Below, in pieces: positions 18,089 to 25,415 of a DNA stretch of 64,000 nt; the stretch's first letter is position 1; each line of letters begins with the position of its first letter. The notes beneath the pieces are model-generated. The model did no database searches. It was not told where the DNA came from and worked only from the letters and a program-made list of their open reading frames with translations. Made by a program: the position numbers and the translations under genes. The stretch lies in NCBI GenBank assembly GCA_030263535.1, contig SZPB01000002.1, forward strand, positions 1 through 64,000. The letters run 5' to 3'. Origin of the DNA: Cytophagia bacterium CHB2 (lineage in GTDB: Bacteria; Zhuqueibacterota; Zhuqueibacteria; Zhuqueibacterales; Zhuqueibacteraceae).

Positions 18089-18462
18089 TTTTCAGTTTTT
18101 AAATGGCTGGCGCGCGCAACACACTTCATCCTGCCGTTGCAATTAGACCGTGTGAAAATTTAATGGTTTCATCGCGACCGGAGTATATTGAAGGTTAAGC
18201 TCTGACTTTTGTTGGTGCAGTGGCCCAAAAGCTTGACGCACGGTCTGCCCAAGTTTTCACACCGCCGCATTCTTCTGAAAGGACAAGCGCAGCGCCCCTC
18301 AGCAGCAGCCTGCAAAAGCTGCAATCGGCTTGCGACGAACAGTGATGGTGCACTCTGGGGCTTCGGGCGTGTTTGATCAATTAATCGACCTTCGATTTGC
18401 GACCGCCGGCAAGCGTCATCTGCTCTGCACGAGCGGAGAAATTTCTGACAACGAGCTGCCAC

Positions 18463-19179
18463 ATGTCTTACATTCTTCCCGGAAACGACTCCGAACAACG
18501 CTCATTTCAAAACAACAACCACAAAAATCTGACGCACAACGATCTCGTCAAGCAACTGGCACACGCACCAGATGATGAAAGGCTGTGGAGTGAATTCATT
18601 CAGCGTTATGACAAACATATTCAACGCACGATTTTCGTAATGTGCAAACGCATGCGTTATCGCGGCGTGGCGCAAGCAGAAGACCTGGCGCAGGAAGTCT
18701 ATCTGAAGTTAAAAGAAAAAAATGGGCACCGGCTGAAGGAATTCGAAGGACAGCACGCCAACTCGATTTTCACTTATCTTGAAACCATCGCGGCGAATGT
18801 CGTACGCAATGCCTGGCGCAATGACCACGCCCAAAAGCGCCCGCCGGCGGAAAAAGGCCTGGCGCTCGATCAGCAAGTCTTTCCCGCTAGCGAAGGCCGC
18901 GGCATCAATCTCGCCGAAATCCTGCCGGCGGAAAATTGGGATAATGAGGTGAAGCGCCTGGAATTGGAAGACGCGGTGGGTTACTGTTTGGGGAAAATTT
19001 TGGGCGATAAGCGTCACGCCCAACGCGACAGACTTCTCTTCAAACTGTATTTCTATCAAGATTTCTCCGCGGAGCAAATTGCACAGATTCGGCAAATCGG
19101 GCTTTCAGATAAGCGAATCTATGGCTTGCTCAAGACGCTGTCCGAAAAAGTGCGCGAATGCTTGCGCCGGCAAAATTAA
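18463..19179 (+). CDS. ECF-like RNA polymerase sigma factor
   Basis: About 238 residues. Region 2 has the sigma-70 helix with AEDLAQEVYLKLKEKNG (about residues 73-89), preceded by FIQRYDKHIQRTIFVMCKRM. The C-terminal third (KLYFYQDFSAEQIAQIRQIGLSDKRIYGLL, about 197-226, cited by position) looks like a diverged region 4 helix-turn-helix ending LSEKVRECLRRQN. There is no region 1 or 3, so it is ECF-type. The annotated start is ATG 18463; a TTG 22 codons upstream extends the frame but adds no family residues. It is the first gene after the strong promoter. A zinc-finger anti-sigma candidate follows 135 nt downstream, the classical arrangement. Confidence 0.85.
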   Translation: MSYILPGNDSEQRSFQNNNHKNLTHNDLVKQLAHAPDDERLWSEFIQRYDKHIQRTIFVMCKRMRYRGVAQAEDLAQEVYLKLKEKNGHRLKEFEGQHANSIFTYLETIAANVVRNAWRNDHAQKRPPAEKGLALDQQVFPASEGRGINLAEILPAENWDNEVKRLELEDAVGYCLGKILGDKRHAQRDRLLFKLYFYQDFSAEQIAQIRQIGLSDKRIYGLLKTLSEKVRECLRRQN

Positions 19180-19206
19180 TGTGACCAAAATTTTTTGGAG
19201 ACTTTT

Positions 19207-19290
19207 CAGGTGATTTCGTGTCCATAAGAACAGGATGATGGGCAAAACATTCTGGGTGTCCAGAACACGGATCAAATCACGAGTCACCTG
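19207..19290 (+). promoter_or_regulatory. Inverted repeat between sigma and anti-sigma genes
   Basis: CAGGTGA (19207-19213) and TCACCTG (19284-19290) can pair around a structured 70-nt loop that contains further short complements (TCGTG with CACGA). It ends 24 nt before the next start codon. It could act as an attenuator, an RNA processing site or a folded operator; none of these is shown by sequence alone. Confidence 0.4.
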
Positions 19291-19314
19291 TTTTATGAGG
19301 AAGGAAGTTTTATC

Positions 19315-20304
19315 ATGTCAACTGTTACGCCAGAAACCAAGCGCGAGAGCCGCGACTTCTCAGAAAGCCATCTTCGGGAGGCCCAAATTCTGAGATTTCT
19401 GGAAGGCACTCTCAGTGAAAACGAAGCGGAAAACGTGCAGGCTCATCTTGATTCCTGCCGCGAATGCTTTGATTTATTCTCCACCGCCGTGAAATACTCG
19501 CTCAATCCGCCCACCGCTGAAGAGGCGTCGGAGTTTGAAAAGTTATATAGACCAGCTCCGGAACGGCGATTGGAAAAACTGTTTGCCGTCCCCCCGGCCG
19601 GCCGAGTGCAGCCAAATTCACTCGCCGGGTTGCCAAAGCCTTTCCTGCCAAAAGCGCCAAAAATTCCATCATATTGGCGGCCAATTCTGGCGGCGGCGGC
19701 CGCGGTGTTGCTGGTGATATTCGCAGGCATGCCCCAATATGATAAATGGCGGAGCAATAATCTGGCGGAGCAAGCGTTTGTCGAACTTTCTTCCGATATT
19801 CATTTCGACAGTGCGGAGCAGCCGCGCCCGGCAGGCAGTTTCAAATACGATGAATTCAAAATCGTTCGTAATCAAGAGCGCGTTTCTCAAAGTCAACCGG
19901 CGCTCCAAAAGTTGCAGTCTGCTCTCGCAATTAAAAATGACAATCCCCGGGCGCATCAATATTTGGGGACTTATTATTTGCTCGTCGAGCAAGATTTGCA
20001 AAAAGCCGAGGAGCACTATAATAGGGCCAACACTCTGGCGCCTGGCGATGCCAGCATCCTGAATGATCTTGGTGTTTTGGCATGGCATAAATTGCAATAC
20101 GACGACGCGCTGGATAAATTCTCCGCGGCGTTGCAGCAGAGCCCGCGATTCGCAGAAGCGCAATACAATCTTGCGACACTTTATCAAAAACAGGGGAAGC
20201 TGACGCAAGCAGAGAATGTCTGGCAAAAATATTTGGAGATTGATTCGACGTCAACTTGGGCAAGCGTCGCGCGAGATCAGTTGACTGCCCTTCGAGGGCA
20301 ATGA
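19315..20304 (+). CDS. Membrane anti-sigma factor candidate with zinc finger and TPR repeats
   Basis: 329 residues. The N-terminal zinc-binding motif HLDSCRECFDLF (His44, Cys48, Cys51) is the anti-sigma zf-HC2 pattern and follows ILRFLEGTLSENEAENVQAH. One transmembrane helix lies at about 122-139 (WRPILAAAAAVLLVIFAGM). The C-terminal part, which would lie outside the membrane, has TPR units such as ALAIKNDNPRAHQYLGTYYL and ASILNDLGVLAWHKLQYDDALDKF. Expected role: hold the neighbouring sigma factor at the membrane until a signal reaches the TPR part. GAGGAAGGAAG precedes ATG 19315. Confidence 0.82.
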   Translation: MSTVTPETKRESRDFSESHLREAQILRFLEGTLSENEAENVQAHLDSCRECFDLFSTAVKYSLNPPTAEEASEFEKLYRPAPERRLEKLFAVPPAGRVQPNSLAGLPKPFLPKAPKIPSYWRPILAAAAAVLLVIFAGMPQYDKWRSNNLAEQAFVELSSDIHFDSAEQPRPAGSFKYDEFKIVRNQERVSQSQPALQKLQSALAIKNDNPRAHQYLGTYYLLVEQDLQKAEEHYNRANTLAPGDASILNDLGVLAWHKLQYDDALDKFSAALQQSPRFAEAQYNLATLYQKQGKLTQAENVWQKYLEIDSTSTWASVARDQLTALRGQ

Positions 20305-20378
20305 TGTCAACATTGGCTTGAAAGAGTGCAATCAAATAATTGCTCACCCCTAGAGGCGATTGACCGGGAGGATGATTC

Positions 20379-21623
20379 ATGAGAGCAACGGTTTCATCGA
20401 AAGTCAGCATTCTCCGTCCCAAACTGTTGGGCCTGGCATTGGGATGCTTTTGGGCATTCTCTGTATTTGTCAAAACACTGATTGCCATTCTCAGCAAAGA
20501 ACCGAGCAAGTTGGTCGATTTCTTTGATGCTGTATATCCTGGCTACCAACTTACGGCATTGGGCGTCATTTGGGGCGTATTGTGGGGATTTATTCATGGC
20601 TTCCTGCTCGGGTATCTGATTGGTTGGATATACACCCGGCTGACCAGAAAAAAAGTCAGCGCCGTTGAAGAGGGCGTTTTTAGTCTGCAACCAAATCATG
20701 TGATTCAGCCCGGGAGCGGATCCAATCCCTACACAATTGTTTTTGTTGCCAATCCTCGCATCTTGAAAGAAGACAAGACACTTGAGCGTGATCCCATCAT
20801 CGACAATCAGGAATTGTTTTTTAGAGTGGTCACACGCTGCCTCAGAAGTTTCGTCAACAACGAACTACTACGATTGCCGGAAATTATTTCACGATTGAGG
20901 TTGCTGGCGGTATTTCGAGATGAAGAAACGGCGCTTTGTGAGGAGGTTGCTGCCGGAATCGAAATTCTTGCGCCTTTGACCGAGGTTGCTGTGCTTAAGG
21001 AATTTGTGATGAGCACCGCGGAGCTGACGGACAAGCTTCCAGAGGTGGATATTATCTTCGTCATTTCTGCCTCCGATTATCTGACCCGTTCTTCGGCGCG
21101 CTTCACCAAGGATCGCTTCAATCGGGCTGACCGGAACTTTGAACTGACCTTCTCACCGGATCTCGCAACTTTCACAACCATGAAACATGCTGCGCTGGCC
21201 GAACTTCCCGGTGTTGCGGCAATTTCCGCGTGGGATGAACGGCTAAAGACGCCGGTGCATGAATTCGCGCATGCCATGTCTTCATTGGAAAATGGCGCCA
21301 TCGTCGATGAGTATGTCGACAAGTATCATCCAAAGTCCGAAGTTCTGTTGCGAGACAAGATGATCAATCGCAGGGATCGTGAGGTTGCCAACGCGGCCAT
21401 CGCTGATGTTTTCGCCAAATACCGATACAATAATGAATTGGTGGAGTATTATTCCGATCGCTATCGCAGCGACAAGGATTCAAGCTGGACTTCCTATGTG
21501 CCGGAACGCATCGACATCGGTTGCTCGTGTGTCATGGACATCGCCTACTACGAGTTTCGCTGGGACAAATTAATCTTCGATTTTATGTATGATCGCTTAT
21601 TGGCGAAATTGAACAGATCGTAG
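20379..21623 (+). CDS. Membrane-anchored HExxH metallopeptidase, M64-like, unknown role
   Basis: 414 residues. Residues about 14-88 form two transmembrane helices with the phrase DAVYPGY between them, similar to the small protein at 25014. A soluble domain of about 300 residues follows. It contains HEFAHAM (His294, Glu295, His298), a zinc-metallopeptidase motif, and IVDEY at 309-312 in the position of the third ligand region of M64-type (IgA peptidase-like) enzymes. Two Cys (IGCSC) lie near the end. There is no signal for export of the catalytic part; topology with both termini inside puts it in the cytoplasm, but this is a guess. GGGAGG lies 8 nt upstream of ATG 20379. Third gene of the sigma-factor operon. 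Confidence 0.65.
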   Translation: MRATVSSKVSILRPKLLGLALGCFWAFSVFVKTLIAILSKEPSKLVDFFDAVYPGYQLTALGVIWGVLWGFIHGFLLGYLIGWIYTRLTRKKVSAVEEGVFSLQPNHVIQPGSGSNPYTIVFVANPRILKEDKTLERDPIIDNQELFFRVVTRCLRSFVNNELLRLPEIISRLRLLAVFRDEETALCEEVAAGIEILAPLTEVAVLKEFVMSTAELTDKLPEVDIIFVISASDYLTRSSARFTKDRFNRADRNFELTFSPDLATFTTMKHAALAELPGVAAISAWDERLKTPVHEFAHAMSSLENGAIVDEYVDKYHPKSEVLLRDKMINRRDREVANAAIADVFAKYRYNNELVEYYSDRYRSDKDSSWTSYVPERIDIGCSCVMDIAYYEFRWDKLIFDFMYDRLLAKLNRS

Positions 21624-21660
21624 CGCTGGCACTCTGGTTCAAATTTCTGTGGAGAACTTT

Positions 21661-22050
21661 ATGACGCCCCTACACCCGAAATTGCGAAGAGCCCTTTTGC
21701 GGGATCCCCTGCATCGTGATAGAGGATTAACCCCCAAGAAGTTGATTGAATATGAAGGCTTGTTGACGCAATTGTATTATCTCGTGTATTATTCTCGAGG
21801 CTTTGAAACCACCGATAAAGACCTCCTGGTTCGGCAGATTTTTGCGTTTCGCGATTCCAAGTCTCCGACATCTTTTATGCCCAACTATGACAGAATCTAT
21901 CGCGCTTGGATAGAGGGACAGAAGAAGGCGCTTACGAGACATTATCATGGCCCCTCCTTTAATGGTGTTTGGGAGCTAATTCAGAACTGGATTGCGAAGG
22001 TATTTCGGACACCTTTGAGAAAAGACCGGAAAGATGCGAAGCTTCGCTAA
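21661..22050 (+). CDS. Small basic protein of unknown function
   Basis: 129 residues, rich in Lys/Arg and aromatic residues, with no signal peptide or membrane helix. The central part (LIEYEGLLTQLYYLVYYSRG) is probably helical and the tail (FRTPLRKDRKDAKLR) is strongly basic. No family is recognised. The start is set at ATG 21661 because GGAG lies 6 nt ahead of it; the GTG at 21649 would overlap that site. Its end overlaps the start of the CHAT gene by 17 nt, so translation of the two is probably coupled. It may be a dedicated partner or substrate of one of the neighbouring proteases. Confidence 0.7.
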   Translation: MTPLHPKLRRALLRDPLHRDRGLTPKKLIEYEGLLTQLYYLVYYSRGFETTDKDLLVRQIFAFRDSKSPTSFMPNYDRIYRAWIEGQKKALTRHYHGPSFNGVWELIQNWIAKVFRTPLRKDRKDAKLR

Positions 22051-24979
22051 ATTCGTTTACCCCGGCATAGCCATTTGGGGGCTCATCGCTGTCCTGGCAT
22101 GGTTCTTTTCCTTCATCGCATCTGACCCTGTGCCAATGGATCAGCTTGAGAAAGAGTTGGGCCAGCGTACGCTCACTGCTCAGGAAGAAGAACTGCTGAA
22201 CGAATTTTCTTTGCATTGCGAAAAAAGCAAGCATCAACAGGCCGTCGCCGTGATTTTGAATCAGCCGTTTCGCTTTCGCAACCTTTTTCAAAAAGTGTTG
22301 CAGCACGCGCTTTTTTCCAAGCTCACGCAAGATCTCGTGAACGCGAACGAAAGTTTCGAGATTGCTGCCGCAATTGCCCGGGTTTATCAGGATAGTCTCG
22401 CCGATAATTTCTTGATGAACGAACTCCATTTCAGCAAACTGCTCACAACCGCGCAACTGCAGCGCAAACTCGAAGCCGACTATTTTTTTAACAAAGGAAT
22501 CGCCAGTCTTTCACAGAACGATTCCGCGATGTACTTCTTTAAAAAGTCGCTGCACTTGAGTCGCAAGATCGGCGATGAGAAGCGAAAAGCAGACAATCTT
22601 TTGATGTGGCAGTATGTTTTGTATCAAAAAGGGGCTTATGAAGACGCACTAAAAATTGGGGAAGAGTTGTTGGAAATCGTTCGCCGAACGGGGTATCTCC
22701 ATCGCGAAGCCGGCGCACTGTATAATATCGGGCAAATCTACATTGAGTCGGGCGAGGTGCGCAAAGCGCTGGAATGTTTTAACCGTGCGTGGGAAATTCA
22801 TCGCACGATCGGCAATCAAGCTGGCGAATTGCAGCTTCTGGGACGATTGGGGGTGGCCAATAATCAGATGGGAGATTTTCCCCGGGCGCTGGATTTTCTT
22901 GATCAAGCGATCACACTGTGCCAAGCATCCGGGAATAAATGGGAGGAGCTAAAAAATTTGAATGATAGAGGCCTTGTATTCAAAAATATTGGAGACTATG
23001 AAAAGGCCAAACGCGAGTATACTAACGCCTTCGAGAGAGCCGAAGAAGAGAAAGATTATCCCAATCAGGCAGTGATACTGAATAATCTTGGAATTCTCTA
23101 CCGTCTTCTGGGTGATAGCGAGCAATCCTTCAGTTACCTTTCACATGCTCTGGCCATTAATGACAGCCTTGGGAATCCCTACGACATTGCGCTTACCCTA
23201 AAAAACCTTGGCGACGTTTACAAGGATCAGGATAGCCTGAAGCTTGCATTAGCGTACCTCGAACAAGCGCGCAGCATAATCAAGAAAAATGCGGCAACCG
23301 AGACGTTTAAGCCTCGAATCTTGGAATCTGATATATTAATCAACATGGGAGACATTGAAGCAGGGCAAAACAACCACAGCACGGCATTAGGGTATTATGA
23401 AACCGCGCTAACCACGTTCAAAACGATAGGTTTTAAAACGGGGATCGCCTCCGCCCTCATCCGGATTGGCAACACGCTAGCAGGGATGGGGCAGCACGAA
23501 AATGCCCTGGAAAACCTCAACGAAGCGCTGGCAATTGCCAATGCGATTGAAACGCCATTACACCAAGTACATGCGCTGTATGGCATCGGGCTCGTTTACC
23601 AGCGCACCACGGATTTCGACCTGGCTGAAAAATATTTTGAGCAGGCCATTGCACAAGTGGAAGCGGCGAGAGTCCACATTCAACGTGAAGATCGCATCAG
23701 TTACTTTTCCACCATACAAAATCTTTTTGATCAAATGATTATTCTGCAATGGATGCGAGGAAATGGCCATGCCGCGTTTGCGTACTCGGAAAGAGCGAGG
23801 GCAAGGGGGTTTCTTGACATTCTTCGCGAACGCTCAAACGATGCTTATAAGGTCTCATCCAATAGCGATCATCCTGCCAGCTTGGAAGGCATTCAAAACA
23901 GTCTGAATCAGGGTGTTGTTTTGCTAGAATACCGCGTCACACAAGATCGTCTCATTATATTCGCCGTTGACCATAAGAATCTTCTGATTAAGGATGTTGC
24001 TATCTCCCGCGCTGATTTGAGCCGACTGGTCGATGCTTTTCGAGGCACGGTTGAAAAAACCGACCCCGATTCCTATGCGCGCTATCTGGAATTAGCGCAG
24101 CGACTATATGAGATCGTGATTGCGCCAATCAAACAGGGCATTTCTCCTGAGAAGAATGTTTATGTTATCCCGGATGGCGTACTGTATCAGGTGCCTTTTG
24201 CCGCGCTGGTATTCACACAGGACGGCCAGCAAAAATTTTTGATGCAGGACTATAATCTTGCTTACGCTCCCAGCGCCACAATACTGAAGCTCTGTCTTGA
24301 CAATCGCCGGCCCGCCATTCCTGCGAATCAGATGAAGTTGTTTGCGCTTGGAAATCCCACCGGCGATTTGAGACATTCTGCGACGGAGGTGAGAGATATC
24401 GCAAGGATGTTTTTCAATCCCGATACGCTGATCGGGAAAAATATTCCGGAGGGCAAAATCTCAGGGATGCTGCAAGAGAACATTAATATACTGCATTTTG
24501 CCACGCATGCTTCGATTAATGGCAAAAGCCCTTTGGCCTCCTATCTTGTCGTTGGCGCCGAAAACGGCAAAGCCCCTCACCATCAGTCAAGAACAAATCA
24601 TGACGATGATGGCCGATTGAGCGCATACGAAGTGTACGATCTCAATCTCGCCGAGACGCAACTGGTTACGCTCTCGGCATGCAGCACGGCGAATGGACGT
24701 TTTTTTCAAGGGGAGGGCGTTGTCGGCCTGACGCACGCTTTTATGAAGGCAGGAACCAATGCGATTATTGCAACGCAATGGAATATTCCCGATAAATATA
24801 CTATGGAACTCATGAAATCATTTTATCACAACTGGATCACAAAGAAAATGACGAAAACGGAGGCGCTGCGAGAAGCGCAACAAAAAATAATTATTGAGAT
24901 GTCACGGAAGAGCGCAACACAAAATCTTCCATATCCCAAAGCGTGGGCCGCCATCACATTGACCGGTGATTACCGTTGA
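22034..24979 (+). CDS. Membrane TPR-CHAT protein (caspase-like protease)
   Basis: 981 residues. A single N-terminal membrane helix (about 9-29, GIAIWGLIAVLAWFFSF) is followed by at least eight TPR units (about 150-560), for example GALYNIGQIYIESGEVRKAL and VILNNLGILYRLLGDSEQSF. The C-terminal CHAT domain spans about 640-981. The catalytic pair is intact: His825 in LHFATHASI and Cys883 in LSACSTANGRF, followed by GEGVVGLTHAFMKAGTNAI and ATQWNI. CHAT proteins are caspase/separase relatives; some act as proteases in bacterial immunity, others are uncharacterised. The TPR part would sense or bind a partner. It overlaps the preceding small gene. Confidence 0.9.
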   Translation: MRSFAKFVYPGIAIWGLIAVLAWFFSFIASDPVPMDQLEKELGQRTLTAQEEELLNEFSLHCEKSKHQQAVAVILNQPFRFRNLFQKVLQHALFSKLTQDLVNANESFEIAAAIARVYQDSLADNFLMNELHFSKLLTTAQLQRKLEADYFFNKGIASLSQNDSAMYFFKKSLHLSRKIGDEKRKADNLLMWQYVLYQKGAYEDALKIGEELLEIVRRTGYLHREAGALYNIGQIYIESGEVRKALECFNRAWEIHRTIGNQAGELQLLGRLGVANNQMGDFPRALDFLDQAITLCQASGNKWEELKNLNDRGLVFKNIGDYEKAKREYTNAFERAEEEKDYPNQAVILNNLGILYRLLGDSEQSFSYLSHALAINDSLGNPYDIALTLKNLGDVYKDQDSLKLALAYLEQARSIIKKNAATETFKPRILESDILINMGDIEAGQNNHSTALGYYETALTTFKTIGFKTGIASALIRIGNTLAGMGQHENALENLNEALAIANAIETPLHQVHALYGIGLVYQRTTDFDLAEKYFEQAIAQVEAARVHIQREDRISYFSTIQNLFDQMIILQWMRGNGHAAFAYSERARARGFLDILRERSNDAYKVSSNSDHPASLEGIQNSLNQGVVLLEYRVTQDRLIIFAVDHKNLLIKDVAISRADLSRLVDAFRGTVEKTDPDSYARYLELAQRLYEIVIAPIKQGISPEKNVYVIPDGVLYQVPFAALVFTQDGQQKFLMQDYNLAYAPSATILKLCLDNRRPAIPANQMKLFALGNPTGDLRHSATEVRDIARMFFNPDTLIGKNIPEGKISGMLQENINILHFATHASINGKSPLASYLVVGAENGKAPHHQSRTNHDDDGRLSAYEVYDLNLAETQLVTLSACSTANGRFFQGEGVVGLTHAFMKAGTNAIIATQWNIPDKYTMELMKSFYHNWITKKMTKTEALREAQQKIIIEMSRKSATQNLPYPKAWAAITLTGDYR

Positions 24980-25013
24980 AACGTTCACGTTATCTCAACA
25001 TGAGGAGTAGCAA

Positions 25014-25409
25014 ATGAATGGTTCAAACCAAGAGAATCTTTTGCTTTTGACGGATGCCACCTCCAAAGGCGGGCCGCCGGCAACTGACACATTTTATTCT
25101 GAAAGGGCATTGCTGCGCGCCGGACTCTTCGACAGCGTCAAACTTGGCGTGGCCATCGGGCTGGCGTGGGCGCTGATGTTTCTGCTCGTGTCACTTATCG
25201 TGCTCTTCTCCGGACAGAGCGCGGTCTTGGAGCTGTTCGAGCTGATCTACCCCGGGATGGATTTGCAGAATTCCTTTACAGTCGTTTCCCTGGGGATAGT
25301 CTTCAGTTTTGTTTACGGTTTTGTTTTCGGACTCATTACCGGCGTGATTTACAATAGCTTTGTTCGCAGGAGCGTGCTTGAAAGTGAAAGTTTTGAAACA
25401 TTCGTATAG
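25014..25409 (+). CDS. Small two-helix membrane protein, holin-like
   Basis: 131 residues. It has two long hydrophobic segments (KLGVAIGLAWALMFLLVSLI and FTVVSLGIVFSFVYGFVFGL) joined by a loop with LFELIYPGMDL, and short polar ends. The order of hydrophobic blocks and the xYPGx loop match the N-terminal part of the metallopeptidase at 20379, so the two are likely paralogous. Short proteins of this type are often labelled phage holin in databases, without proof. AGGAG lies 6 nt upstream of ATG 25014. It is the last gene of the operon and converges with the VWA gene, the two stops being 6 nt apart. Confidence 0.75.
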   Translation: MNGSNQENLLLLTDATSKGGPPATDTFYSERALLRAGLFDSVKLGVAIGLAWALMFLLVSLIVLFSGQSAVLELFELIYPGMDLQNSFTVVSLGIVFSFVYGFVFGLITGVIYNSFVRRSVLESESFETFV

Positions 25410-25415
25410 TTTCAA

